Assembly: GCA_035063765.1 (NCBI GenBank)
Contig: JAPSFT010000001.1
Location: forward strand, 223,237 to 287,236
Origin: Deltaproteobacteria bacterium
GTDB lineage: Bacteria; Myxococcota_A; UBA9160; PR03
Length of the DNA stretch: 64,000 nucleotides
Direction of reading: 5' to 3'
Shown here: one piece after another, positions 8,475 to 19,500 of the stretch
Numbering within the stretch: the first letter of the stretch is position 1
How the letters are laid out: each line of letters opens with the position of its first letter
Notes under the pieces: model-generated
The model's input: only the letters and a program-made list of their open reading frames with translations
Databases searched by the model: none
Told to the model about the DNA's origin: nothing
Program-made: the position numbers and the translations under genes

Positions 8475-9449
8475 TCAGAAGGCGCCGCGGGTGACCAGCG
8501 CGCCGCCGCCCCGAAGCGGCGCGACGTCCACCGTCACGAACCCGCGCGCGGCCGGCCGCGCCGCCTCGCGCGCCGGCTGCGCGGGGCTCTTCTTCAGATC
8601 CCCGACGAGCAGCGCGGTCCCCACCCCCACGCCGACCAGCCCGACTCCGAGGCACACGTTCGTGAGGAGCTTGCTCGTGTTGAAGGCGTCGTAGTCGTCG
8701 CGGTTCGGGCGCTCGTCGAAGGAGCTTGCGGCGCTGTTTGCCTGTATCCCGAACACCAGCGCGCCGACCAGCCCTGCGCCGCCCACGCCGTAGGCGACCC
8801 AGGTCATCGGCCCGACGCGAGCTCGGCCGGGCGCGGCGCCGGCATCTCCGTCCGGCCCGGTCGCGTCGCTCGGCCGGGCGCGCGGCTTCGGAGCCGGCAT
8901 GAGCGACGCGAGGTCTACGCTGCGGACCGTGCCGGCGGCCACGTTCAGCGCGCGGACCCGCGCTCCGTCGACGTCGACGAGCGAGACGCGGTGCGCTCCC
9001 GGATAGACGAACACGCTGTCGCCGCCCTGAAATTCCTCGTCGTCGAGCCGCACGCGCTGCTCGGGTCTCCCGAGCAGCTCGATGGTGCCGAGCTGCGGCT
9101 TCAGGCGCGCGAGGCGGTCGATGGCGTCCACGCGATCCTGCTCGGTCGACTGCGCGAGCTTCAGCACCTTCTGGTAGTCGCGGGCGGCGTTCGCGTACTC
9201 GCCGGCCTTCTCCCAGGCGTCCCCGGCGTTCAGGAGCGGCGCGGGGTTCGGCTTGATGCGGAACGCCTCCTCGAAGGCGCGCGCCGCGTCGACGTAGCGC
9301 CCCTCGTCGAAGGCCTTGGTCGCTGCGTCGAAGAAGTGCTTGGCGTCGGCGGCCTCACCGCCCAGCGCTCGGGCGGGGCCCGCGGCGAGACCGGCGGCGA
9401 GGGTGACCGCGGCGATGGAAAGCAGCCTGCGCGTTGCGACGAGCGTCAT
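8475..9449 (-). CDS. Exported TPR protein with PEGA-like domain and membrane segments
   Basis: The 324-aa protein starts with a signal peptide ending near AGPARA. TPR-like repeats follow at about 35-120 (A-F-D-E-G-R-Y-V-D-A-A-R-A-F-E-E-A-F, then A-G-E-Y-A-N-A-A-R-D-Y). A PEGA-like beta-sandwich lies at about 128-185 (TIELLG, VYPGAHRVSLVDVDG, V-A-A-G-T-V-R-S-V). Two hydrophobic segments near 215-240 and 268-290 suggest return to the inner membrane. PEGA domains are thought to bind surface polymers; no specific function can be assigned. The start lies only 35 bp from the divergent lipoprotein gene, so promoters of both must overlap the other's 5' end. Confidence 0.7.
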   Translation of the reverse strand: MTLVATRRLLSIAAVTLAAGLAAGPARALGGEAADAKHFFDAATKAFDEGRYVDAARAFEEAFRIKPNPAPLLNAGDAWEKAGEYANAARDYQKVLKLAQSTEQDRVDAIDRLARLKPQLGTIELLGRPEQRVRLDDEEFQGGDSVFVYPGAHRVSLVDVDGARVRALNVAAGTVRSVDLASLMPAPKPRARPSDATGPDGDAGAAPGRARVGPMTWVAYGVGGAGLVGALVFGIQANSAASSFDERPNRDDYDAFNTSKLLTNVCLGVGLVGVGVGTALLVGDLKKSPAQPAREAARPAARGFVTVDVAPLRGGGALVTRGAF

Positions 9450-9484
9450 CGACGGTGTCCGGCGATGCTATCATGCTCTCCGTG

Positions 9485-10765
9485 ATGATGCGCCCCCGCT
9501 CGAGCTTCGCCCGCCGGAGGGTCTGGCTCGGTCTCTCGCTCACGTTCACCCTCGCCCTCGCCGGCTGCCTGCGGACGCTCGACGAGTCACGGATCGACGC
9601 GAACGCCGGGGCGGGCACCGGCGGCGCAGCGGGCACCGGCGGCGCAGCGGGCACCGGCGGCGCAGCGGGCACCGGCGGCGAGCCCGGCGACGGCTCGGCA
9701 GGCGGGGCGGGCACCGGAGGCGCGGGCGGGAGTGCTGGTCAGGGCGGCGCGGCCGGCGGCGCGGGCGGGGGCCCCGGCGGAGCGATCGTCCCGTACGACG
9801 CCCAGCTACACCCCGTGCGAGACTTGTTCCGCGCTTACGACCTGCCCATCGCGATCGCCGCCGACAACGTCACGGTCTTCCACGCCAAGCGAGGGGGCGC
9901 CGCGGGCGTCATCAGCGCCACCCCGCTCGATGGCTCCGCGACCATGCCCATCACCGGGACGGACGTGAACCGACCCATGGCGCTCGCCGCTCCCGCCGTC
10001 TCGCTGAACGTCTTCTATGTCGGTGGCAGCTCGGGCATCGGTGAGCTCGGTCGATATTTGAAGGCTCCGGGGGGCGATCCCAATCCGAGAGTGCCGATCG
10101 ACGCGGGCTCGGGCGCGAGCGCCATCGAGCAGGCCGTGGCCATCGCCATCGGCACCGACGGCTACGCGTACGTCTCGGCGCGAGCGATCGCGCCGAACCA
10201 CCCGACGGTGCTTCGCTTCCAGCTCCAGGCGAGCGGCGACACCGCCGACACCCTCTACACCACGCAGACCGGCAACGACAGCGGCGGCCCCATCACGGCC
10301 AGCAAGGGCTGCGTCTACTTCATCAGCAACGGGGACATCTTCGTAATCCCCTCGGAGGGCGCGCTGTTTCGCAAGCCGGCGCTCGCGACTCCGATCACCG
10401 ACGCGATCGGGCTCGCCTCGGACCAGGCGAACCTCTACTTTACGCGCGCGCGCGGCGAGGTGTGGCAGCGCAAGCTCTCACCGAGCCCGGCCTGCGACAA
10501 CAGCGGCCCCGCCGAGAAGCTCCTCGCCACCGGGTTCACCGGGATCGGCGCGGTCATCGCCTACGAGCCGAGCACGGTGGCGTGGTCCGCCAAGGGCGAT
10601 CCCAGCAAGAGCTTCGCGGGCGGCGGCGTCTTCACGACGCCCGCGGACGGCTACACGGTCACGCAGCTCGCGCCCGAGACGGACGGCGTGGAGCAGCTCG
10701 CCGACGCCGGCAGCTACGTCGCTTACGCGACCGCGAACGGATACCTCCGGCGCGTCACGAAGTGA
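9485..10765 (+). CDS. Lipoprotein with Gly-rich repeat linker and propeller-like body
   Basis: The N-terminus is an Arg-rich signal peptide with lipobox LALAGC. A low-complexity linker encoded by an 18-bp tandem repeat follows, then about 330 residues rich in short beta-strand motifs (TVLRFQL, YVSARAI, GCVYFISNGDIFVI, NLYFTRARGEVW, YVAYATANGYLRRV). These resemble blades of a beta-propeller. It is probably anchored in the outer membrane or periplasm; the function is unknown. In-frame ATGs at 9473, 9485 and 9488 are all possible; 9485 gives a normal-length signal peptide, but no clear ribosome site decides it. The stop lies 7 bp from that of the convergent kinase. Confidence 0.65.
   Translation: MMRPRSSFARRRVWLGLSLTFTLALAGCLRTLDESRIDANAGAGTGGAAGTGGAAGTGGAAGTGGEPGDGSAGGAGTGGAGGSAGQGGAAGGAGGGPGGAIVPYDAQLHPVRDLFRAYDLPIAIAADNVTVFHAKRGGAAGVISATPLDGSATMPITGTDVNRPMALAAPAVSLNVFYVGGSSGIGELGRYLKAPGGDPNPRVPIDAGSGASAIEQAVAIAIGTDGYAYVSARAIAPNHPTVLRFQLQASGDTADTLYTTQTGNDSGGPITASKGCVYFISNGDIFVIPSEGALFRKPALATPITDAIGLASDQANLYFTRARGEVWQRKLSPSPACDNSGPAEKLLATGFTGIGAVIAYEPSTVAWSAKGDPSKSFAGGGVFTTPADGYTVTQLAPETDGVEQLADAGSYVAYATANGYLRRVTK
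9611..9682 (+). repeat. Four tandem copies of an 18-bp unit in a lipoprotein linker
   Basis: Unit gcgggcaccggcggcgca occurs at 9611, 9629, 9647 and, with two changed end bases, 9665. It encodes AGTGGA-type hexapeptides just after the lipidated Cys. The near identity of the units suggests recent slippage or expansion. Confidence 0.9.
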
Positions 10766-10772
10766 GGCGGGC

Positions 10773-12356
10773 TCAGTTCGCGTAGGGGTTCTTGCGCGGC
10801 AAGCTGCCCGGCGCGGCGGGCGCGGCGGGCGCAGGCGACGGCTTGACGGGGCCGGGCGCGACCGGCGAGTGTGGGCGCGGCGCCGGCGCGACGCCCGCCC
10901 CGGTCGGCACCGGCTTCGATGCGCCCGCGTCGAGCGCGTCGAGCGCGTCGAGGCTCACCGCCGGCGCGTCGTCTCGCGGCTTCACGGGCGCGGGGTTCGC
11001 GCGCGGCTCGGCCGACGTCGGGACGGCCTCGCTCCCCGGGCTCGAGACGTTGACGATCTGCGTGGTCGTCCGGCGCGTGCCCATGATCACGAGGAGCACG
11101 ACCAACAGCGCCACCACCAGTCCGCCGATGCCTACCGCGTAGCCGAGCATTCCGCCGCGCCGCGGCGCCACCGGAGCCACGTGCGGCCCGGTCGAGCCGT
11201 CCGCGAGCTGCGGCGCGGACGGCTGGCTCAGGCCGCTCTCGGAGGGCCAACTCCCGGCGCCGCTCACCCCGCTCACCCCGCTCAGCCCGGTCACGCTGGC
11301 GTGCTCGTGACCCGGTGGCCCGAGGAGCGACTCGGCCGACCGGGCTCCAGCGGTCGACTCCCCCTCTCCAGCGATCGCCTTCATCGCGACCCGAATCGCC
11401 TTACGCCGCTGCTCGATGCGGGTCCCGAGCACGCGCTTCAAGAGTCCCGCGATACCAGCGCGCGCGACGAAGATGCGCTCCTCCTTGAGGTACGCCTCGA
11501 GGTCCGCCTCGAGCTCGGCCGCCGTCTGGTAGCGGAGCGCGGGATCGCGCTCGAGCGCCTTCAGGACGATCTTCTCGAGCTTGACCGGGTACTCGGGGTC
11601 GAGCCGCGTCGGGTGCGGGATCTCGCCGGACACCACCAGGTGCAAGGTCTCGGCGTCATGCTCACCGCGAAACAACCGGCGCCCAGTGGTGAGTTCGAAG
11701 AGGACGATGCCGAGCGCGAAGACGTCCGCCCGCCGATCGACGGGTCTTGCCATCGCCTGCTCGGGCGACATGTACCCGAACTTCCCCTTGAGCTGCCCGG
11801 CGCTGGTCGCCTCGGTGAGCCGCCCCATGGCCTTGGCGACGCCGAAGTCGACGAGCTTGATGGCGCCGTCGGTGCCGATGAGGATGTTGTGCGGCGAGAC
11901 GTCGCGATGCACGACACCCAGGATCTTGCCGTCCGGCCCCTTGAGCTCGTGCGCGGCGTGGAGCCCGGCCGCGGCGTCGGCGATGATTCTCACCGCCATC
12001 TCGGGCGGGATCGGGCGGCGCTTGCCCGCCTCGGCGATGACCGCGTGCAGCGAGTCGCCCTCGACCCACTCCATCGCCATGTACATGACGCCGTTCGCCT
12101 CCGCGACGTCGTAGACGTCGACGACGTTCGGGTGTCCGATGCTGCGCACCAGCCGCCCCTCGTCGAGGAACATCGTCGTGAATTCCGGATCGCCCGCGAG
12201 ATCCGCCAGGATGACCTTGAGCGCGACGAGTCGGTCGTCCTCCCGGCGCTCCGCGTGCTCGCGCGCGACCCAGACGGTCGCCATCCCGCCGCGACCGATA
12301 CGCAGCAGCAGCTCGTATTTCCCTAGCCGATCACCCCGTCGCAAGTCCTCGGTCAT
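10773..12356 (-). CDS. Membrane-anchored hanks-type Ser/Thr protein kinase
   Basis: The 527-aa protein has an N-terminal kinase domain (about 13-290): glycine loop GRGGMATV (21-28), K47 in VALKV, E66, catalytic loop HRDVSPHN (150-157), DFG (170-172) and GYMSPEQ (194-200). HRDVSPHN in place of HRDLKPxN is common in myxobacterial kinases and keeps the catalytic Asp and Asn. A Ser/Pro-rich juxtamembrane region is followed by one transmembrane segment near 400-425 and a Pro/Ala-rich outer tail without a recognisable sensor domain. All catalytic residues are present, so it is probably active; substrates are unknown. AGAGG lies about 12 bases before the ATG. Confidence 0.93.
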   Translation of the reverse strand: MTEDLRRGDRLGKYELLLRIGRGGMATVWVAREHAERREDDRLVALKVILADLAGDPEFTTMFLDEGRLVRSIGHPNVVDVYDVAEANGVMYMAMEWVEGDSLHAVIAEAGKRRPIPPEMAVRIIADAAAGLHAAHELKGPDGKILGVVHRDVSPHNILIGTDGAIKLVDFGVAKAMGRLTEATSAGQLKGKFGYMSPEQAMARPVDRRADVFALGIVLFELTTGRRLFRGEHDAETLHLVVSGEIPHPTRLDPEYPVKLEKIVLKALERDPALRYQTAAELEADLEAYLKEERIFVARAGIAGLLKRVLGTRIEQRRKAIRVAMKAIAGEGESTAGARSAESLLGPPGHEHASVTGLSGVSGVSGAGSWPSESGLSQPSAPQLADGSTGPHVAPVAPRRGGMLGYAVGIGGLVVALLVVLLVIMGTRRTTTQIVNVSSPGSEAVPTSAEPRANPAPVKPRDDAPAVSLDALDALDAGASKPVPTGAGVAPAPRPHSPVAPGPVKPSPAPAAPAAPGSLPRKNPYAN

Positions 12357-12624
12357 TGCCTGATGGACCTCTGAAGTCGCTCCCGAGACCGCCTCGGAGC
12401 GTCATTCCGCGTCAGGAGAATCGGACGCCTCTTCGCATTACGCCTCGCGCCGGTCAGCGCGTCAAGCGACCGGCTCATCGGCCAGCCCGAAAGGGGCGGG
12501 ATTTTCCCACATCAACCGACATGAAGGCGTCCTTGCTTCGACGTGCAACACGACGCGTCATGGCGCGCTTCAGTTCGGCCTCGAGCGATGGTACGGAACC
12601 CTTCGCGGAAGGAGCTAGCCGAGC

Positions 12625-13074
12625 ATGCCGAGTCTGAAGTCGATCATCGAGGAGCCCAGCCAGCGCGAGGAGGTGGTCGCCGACGCCTGCCGCGTGCTCG
12701 ACGCCGAGGTGAGCGACAAGTCGGGCCTCTCGGGGCTCGCGGTGAAGGGAGCGTACAAGATCGTCCAGGGCGTGCGCCCCGGCTTCATACGGGAGGTGGT
12801 CGACCACCTCCTCGAGGATTTCCTCGACGCCCTCGACCCGCTCTACCAAGAGGCGCTCGAGCGGGGCGTCGCGCCGAGCGCGCACCTTCGCGCCAACGAG
12901 TCGCGCGTCGCGGAGGCCTTGCTCGGCATCACGGACGCTCGGGCGCGGGGCGCGGCCCGGCCGCTCATCAGGAAGACGTACGACAAGCTCCGCCCGAGCG
13001 CCGTGACCCACGTGGAGGCCGCGGTCCCGCGGCTCGGCGAGCTCCTCGAGCGGCACGCGCCCAAGGCGGGCTGA
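12625..13074 (+). CDS. Conserved hypothetical protein, DUF6918-like
   Basis: The 149-aa soluble, helix-rich protein has conserved-looking blocks KSGLSGLAVKGAYKIV and KTYDKLRPSAVTHVEAAVPR. The pattern matches from memory a family also seen in actinobacteria (DUF6918) that has no known function. The ATG at 12625 has a strong GGAAGGAG 11 bases upstream. It stands alone: the kinase is divergent, and korA lies 351 bp downstream. The 268-bp gap before it (12357-12624) holds no gene I can support. Confidence 0.75.
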   Translation: MPSLKSIIEEPSQREEVVADACRVLDAEVSDKSGLSGLAVKGAYKIVQGVRPGFIREVVDHLLEDFLDALDPLYQEALERGVAPSAHLRANESRVAEALLGITDARARGAARPLIRKTYDKLRPSAVTHVEAAVPRLGELLERHAPKAG

Positions 13075-13425
13075 GCGCACCCGAGAGTAAGCGGTGACGC
13101 TCATCGCGGCCGGCCGAGCGCGAGCGGCGAGACGGACCGGCCGGTCGTCGGCCCTGGCCGGCGCGCGCCAGCCGGCATCCGTCATGTGCGAGCCTGGCGG
13201 GGATCATCTCGGGGTTGGCATGGAGCGGACTTCTCGATCCATTATAGCGGCGCTCTGAGTCCCAGGGCTGTGCTGTCAGGAGCGAAGAGAGCCCCCGCCC
13301 TCCCCACCAGCGAGTGGCGCCGCGCGTGCGCGCGGAGGCCGTGAGAGCGACGAGCGCCCGGCCCGGCGGAGGACGTCCGCGAGCCCCACGCTCGCTCAGT
13401 CGGAGAGAAAGGTAGAACGACAAGG
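13075..13425. other. 351-bp gap before korA
   Basis: I see no gene or structured RNA here. A 12-bp palindrome gaccggccggtc (13135-13146) and a hairpin (ctggc 13154-13158 with gccag 13167-13171) could end the upstream transcript. A TTGGCA (13215-13220) and CATTAT (13240-13245) resemble promoter boxes but are 19 bp apart, so korA's promoter remains unsettled. Confidence 0.4.
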
Positions 13426-15309
13426 ATGACTACCCAATCGGAAACCGTGCAGTATAGGCCGGGCGCGCCAGCGAGCGGCGAGCCCCGAAAGCAGCTGAAG
13501 GGCGCCGTGGTGCGCTTCGTCGGCGACTCGGGGGACGGCATGCAGGTCACCGGAGCGCAGTTCACCTCGGCGGCGGCGCTCGCTGGCAACGATCTGGCGA
13601 CCTTCCCGGATTTCCCCGCGGAGATCCGCGCGCCCGCCGGCACGACCTACGGGGTCTCGGGCTTCCAGATCAACTTCGCCTCGCAGGACGTCTTCACGCC
13701 CGGTGACGCGCCGGACGTCCTCGTGGCGATGAACCCGGCCGCGCTCAAGACCAACCTCTCGCGGCTGGTGCGCGGTGGGCTGCTCATCGTCAACAGCGGG
13801 GCCTTCTCCTCCGCGAACTTGAAGAAGGCCGGCTACGACACGAATCCGCTCGAGGACGGCTCGCTCGACGGCATCGAGACGCTCGCCATCGACATCACCA
13901 AGAACACGGTCGCGGCGGTCAAGGAGGCTGGGATCAGCACCAAGGAGGCCAACCGCTGCAAGAACTTCTGGACCTTGGGGCTGATGTTCTGGATCTACGC
14001 GCGCCCGCTCGAGCCGACCATCAAGTGGCTCGAGGGCAAGTACCAGAAGAGCCCCGAGATCGCCCTGGCGAACGTGCTCGCGCTGAAGGCGGGGCACGCC
14101 TACGGAGAGACGGCGGAGGTCTCGCACTACCGCTACGAGGTGCCGCCGGCCACGGTGCCGAAGGGTACCTACCGCAACATCGGCGGTAACCAGGCGACGG
14201 CGTGGGGTCTCATCGCCGCGACGCAGCTCTCGGGCCTCGAGATGGTGCTCGGGACCTATCCCATCACCCCCGCGAGCGACATCCTCCACGAGCTCAGCCG
14301 CCACAAGCATTTCGGCGTGACGACCATCCAGGCCGAGGATGAAATCGCGGCGGTCTGCGCGGCGATCGGCGCCTCGTACGCCGGCAAGCTCGCGGTCACC
14401 ACCACCAGCGGGCCGGGCCTCGCGCTGAAGACCGAGGCCATCGGGCTCGCGATCGCCACCGAGCTCCCGCTGGTCATCATCAACGTGCAGCGCGGCGGCC
14501 CGAGCACGGGCCTGCCGACCAAGACCGAGCAGGCGGACCTCCTGCAGGCCGTCTACGGGAGGAACAGCGAGGCGCCCCTCTGCGTGCTCGCCGCTTCGTC
14601 GCCGGGCAACTGCTTCGACATGGCCATCGAGGCCGCGCGGCTCGCGCTCAAGTACATGACGCCCGTGATCCTGCTCACCGATGGCTACGTCGCCAACGGC
14701 GCCGAGCCCTGGCGTATCCCCGACGTCACCACGCTCCCCAAGATCGACGTGAAATTCCGCACCGATCCGGAGGGCTTCCAGCCCTTCGCGCGCGACCCGG
14801 TGACGCTCGCGCGAAACTGGGCGATCCCGGGCACCCCGGGGCTCACCCATCGAATCGGCGGTCTCGAGCGCGACTACCACACGGGCCACGTCTCCTATGA
14901 CCCGGCCAACCACGATCTCATGTGCCGCACGCGCGCCAAGAAGATCGCGGGCATCGCCCATGACATCCCCGAGCTCGCGATCGAGACCGGCGACGAGCGA
15001 GGTAAGCTCCTGGTGCTCGGCTGGGGCTCGACCTATGGCGCGATCCGAACCGCCGTGACTCGCTGCCGCGAGCAGGGGCTCCCGGTGTCACACGCCCAAC
15101 TCAACTACCTGAACCCGTTCCCGAAGAACCTGGGCGAGGTGCTCGGCCGCTTCGAGCGCGTGCTCATCCCCGAGCTGAACCTGGGTCAGCTCTCGAAGCT
15201 CGTGCGGAGCGAGTACCTGCGCGAGGTCGATAGCTTCACCAAGTGCGAGGGGCAGCCCTTCCGCACCGACGAGCTCGAAGACCGCATCCGTCAGACCTTG
15301 GAGAGCTGA
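13426..15309 (+). CDS. korA: 2-oxoacid:ferredoxin oxidoreductase, fused gamma-alpha subunit
   Basis: The 627-aa protein fuses a gamma domain (about 25-210, beginning VVRFVGDSGDGMQVTG) to an alpha domain starting near 248 (IGGNQATAWGLIAA, LGTYPITPASDILHEL, then AEDEIAAV and TTTSGPGLALKTEA). With KorB it makes the thiamine-diphosphate enzyme that decarboxylates a 2-oxoacid, most likely 2-oxoglutarate, to the CoA ester while reducing ferredoxin. The lack of a ferredoxin-like delta subunit fits the two-subunit type known from aerobes. In some organisms this enzyme replaces or supplements the 2-oxoglutarate dehydrogenase complex. The substrate is inferred from subunit type. korB follows after 5 bp. 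Confidence 0.92.
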   Translation: MTTQSETVQYRPGAPASGEPRKQLKGAVVRFVGDSGDGMQVTGAQFTSAAALAGNDLATFPDFPAEIRAPAGTTYGVSGFQINFASQDVFTPGDAPDVLVAMNPAALKTNLSRLVRGGLLIVNSGAFSSANLKKAGYDTNPLEDGSLDGIETLAIDITKNTVAAVKEAGISTKEANRCKNFWTLGLMFWIYARPLEPTIKWLEGKYQKSPEIALANVLALKAGHAYGETAEVSHYRYEVPPATVPKGTYRNIGGNQATAWGLIAATQLSGLEMVLGTYPITPASDILHELSRHKHFGVTTIQAEDEIAAVCAAIGASYAGKLAVTTTSGPGLALKTEAIGLAIATELPLVIINVQRGGPSTGLPTKTEQADLLQAVYGRNSEAPLCVLAASSPGNCFDMAIEAARLALKYMTPVILLTDGYVANGAEPWRIPDVTTLPKIDVKFRTDPEGFQPFARDPVTLARNWAIPGTPGLTHRIGGLERDYHTGHVSYDPANHDLMCRTRAKKIAGIAHDIPELAIETGDERGKLLVLGWGSTYGAIRTAVTRCREQGLPVSHAQLNYLNPFPKNLGEVLGRFERVLIPELNLGQLSKLVRSEYLREVDSFTKCEGQPFRTDELEDRIRQTLES

Positions 15310-15314
15310 AAATC

Positions 15315-16337
<1,023 letters not shown>

Positions 16338-16402
16338 CTCGACGCGCGTGAGCCGCGAGCCCGCCACGCCCGAGGGCGCGCGCGGGCTCGCGCCGTTCTC
16401 GA

Positions 16403-16491
16403 CGCGCGGTTCCGCGCCGCCCCGACAAAATCCCCCCGGGGGCCCCGCGCTCGGAGCTCCGAGGGGTCGGTCCGGCGCGGAACCACGCGCG
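16403..16491. terminator. Long imperfect hairpin between convergent korB and TPR gene
   Basis: Three stem blocks line up: 16403-16407/16487-16491, 16408-16419/16473-16484 and 16422-16426/16466-16470, about 22 bp in all, with a 2-nt bulge and a small internal loop. The apical part holds another palindrome (ctcggagctccgag, 16450-16463) and a C6G5 run. The position between two converging stop codons suggests a bidirectional terminator. Confidence 0.5.
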
Positions 16492-16511
16492 GCGCCGGAC
16501 GCGCGCGGCGG

Positions 16512-19500
16512 TCAGTTCTCGGTCCAGGGGCGACCGAGCTTGACGAGCGCGGCCTTCGCCTCGGCGCGGTACGGCGAGTCCCGCGGGCCATCTCGCAGGA
16601 AGGCCTCCCAGTGCCGGATGGCTTCCTTCTTCGCGCCCATCACGCGAGCGAGCTGCAGGTGCGCCTCGGGCAGCCAGTCCGGCTTTACCTCTTGCGCGTC
16701 GCCGAGCTCGACCGCCTTGGTGAGCTGCTCCTCGGCCTCGGCCGCGCGACGGTTGACCGCGAGGAGCTTGCCGTAGCGAAAGCGCCAGGTGGCGTTGTCG
16801 CCCTGGGCCGCGATGGCCTGCTGCCACTCGTCCATCGCCTTGCCCTCCTGGCCCATGTCGTAATACGCGTCGGCCAGGGTGGCGTGCGCCTCGTAGCGGC
16901 TCGGCCGGAGCTCGAGCGCCTTCAGCAGGTCGGCGATCGCCTCCTTGGTCGAGCCCTGGCGGAACCGGAGGACGCCGCGCTGCCAGTAGGCGTCGGCGAG
17001 CCCCTGATCGAGCTCGAGCGCCTTCTTCAGCGCGGTCTCGGCGCGCTGCACACGACCCGCGTCGTTCGCGGCCCACCCGACGTAGAGCCAGTACTCGGCG
17101 CGGTTCGGATCGAGGTCGGTGGCGCGCTCGAGCGAGCGGAGCGCCTCGGCGAGGTTGGTGCCCTCGACGAGCAGCGCGCGTCCGAGGCAGTGGTTGGTCT
17201 CCGCGGAATTCGGGCGTTGCTGGAGCACCTTGCGCAAGAGCTCCTCGGCCTCCTTCGCGCGACCGGCGGCGACCTTGCCGCAACCGACGCGGAGCATCAG
17301 GTCGGGATCGCTCGGCGCCTTGGCGAGCGCGGCCTCGTAGGATTTTAGCGCCTCGTCGCTGCGTCCCGAGGCCTCGAACAAGAGCCCGCGCTCGAGCGCG
17401 AGCCCCGGGTAGTCTCGATCGACCCCGGCGACCTCGTCGAAGACCTTGGTGGCCGCGTCGAACTGACGATCGCGACGCAGCGCGACGCCGAGACGGAACT
17501 TGGCGCCGACGTCGGTGGGATCGAGCGCGAGCGCGGCACGGTATTGGGCGAGGGCCTCGTCGTAGCGCCCCTGCGAGAGCGCGAGCTCGCCGACCGCCTT
17601 GTGGATCTGCGGAAGATCCGGGAGCTTCTTGCGCGCCTCGTCGAGCACCGCCTTCGCCTCGTCGCTACGGCCTTGCTGCCCGAGCAGGAGCGCGAGCGCG
17701 ACGTAGGGCTCGACGACCGAGACGTTCGTGCCCCCCATTTCGATGGCGGCCCGGTAGGCGTCCTCCGCCTCCTTGCGCTGACCGAGCGCCTCGAGCGCTT
17801 CGCCGTACCAGTAGGAGACGCCGGTCGACTTCGGGTAGTCCTCGCGGAGCTTCTTCAGTAGCTCCTTGGCGTCGTCGAGGCGCTCGAGCGCGATCTTGGC
17901 CTTGGCGACCCCGAGCTTGGCCTCGATCGCCTCGGGATCGGCCTGCACCGCGGCCTCGTAGCGGGCGAGCGCCTCGGAGAAGCGACCCGAGCGATAGAGC
18001 GACTCGCCGAGCCCGGCGAGCGCGCCGGCCGCCTTGGGATCGATCTTCAGCGCGTCGGTGAACGCGGCCTCGGCCTGGGTGAAGCGCGAGCGCGCCAGGT
18101 TGATGGTGCCGAGCAGGGTCTTCGCCGCCACCTGCTCGTCGGCGCTCGCCTCCGAGCCGGGCGCGGTCGCCTCGGAGAGGAGCTTGGTAGCGCCGGCTTC
18201 GTCGCCGCGCGCGAGCCACGCGGCACGCGCCAGCAGGATGCGCGCACCGATGTGCTTCGGGCTCTTCGCGAGAGCCGCCTCGGCGTCCTTGGCGGCGGAG
18301 GTCGCGTCACCGAGGGCGAGCTCGGCGCGCGCGAGCCCGAACCGAGTGCGCGCGTCGTCCACGAGGCTCTGGGCGGCCTGCCAGGCCGAGAGCGCCGCCT
18401 TCGGCTCCTGCGCGCGCAAACCGACCTCGCCGTCGAGCACGCGAACGTCGACGTCACGCGGGTCGCTCGCGGCGAGCGCCTCGAGCTCCTGCCGCGCGCG
18501 CGCGAGCTGGCCTGCGTACGCCGACTGCGCGGCGCGCGCGAGCGCGAGGTAGCGGACCTCGCTCGGCTTCTGCTGCGCGAGCTCATCGAGCAGCACCTTG
18601 GCGCGACCCGCCACCGCGGGCTGTCCCCCGAAGCGGATCTCACGCTCGTAGCCGAGGAAGGCCGCGTAGGCGGCCAGCGCCTTGACGCGCTTCGCCTCAC
18701 CCCGCTGACGTTCGACGAGCGCGAGCGCCTCGTCCGCGGACGCGCTCGTATCGAGCCCTCGCAGCGTCCGCACCTTGGCGACCGTGTCCGAGACCATCTG
18801 CGCGTTGCGACCGGCGTTGAGACGGTCGGCGATGAAGTAAGCGCCGTACGGGCCGGCGGACGGAACCATCGACAGCGCGCCGCCCCCGACCGCGACGAGC
18901 ACCAGCAGGCCGAGCCCGATCCGCAAGCCACGGCCGCTCTGCTTCCGCTGAGCAACGCGCGCGACGGGAACGGTGGCGAACGGCGCCGCTGCGGGTAAGC
19001 CCGTCGCCGCCGCGGACGCGGCGCCGGGCGGCGCGCCCTCGCTCTCCTGCGGGATGGCCCCGAACTCCATGTCGTCGTCCGCGACGCCGACCGCGGAGTC
19101 CGCCCCGCCGCCATCCAAGTTCACCTCACCGTAGCTCGTGCCGCCCCCGGCCTGACGCACCAGCTCCTCCGGCATCGCGGCGGGTGGGGGCGGCGGGGCG
19201 CTCGGGCCTGAATCGGGCGGCGGGATCGGCGACCGCCGGGGAGGCGGGAGCGAGGACGCGAAGGGATCGATCTCGGCGCCAGCCTGGACCTCCGCGGAAT
19301 CGCCGAACCCCCCCGGGATCTCCAGCTCACCGAAGGACGGGGCGCGCATCCGCGGGAGCTCACCAATCAGATCCGCCGCGGCGATCGGCAGGCCGCCGCC
19401 GAGCGCGGGCAGACCGGCCGCCGGAACCGGCAGGCCACCGCCGAGCGCGGGCAGACCGGCCGCCGGAACCGGCAGGCCGCCGCCGAGCGCGGGCAGACCG

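Noticed and set aside
13396..14961. 521-codon minus-strand frame opposite korA
   Set aside because: It is antisense to an unmistakable oxidoreductase subunit and shows no recognisable motif.
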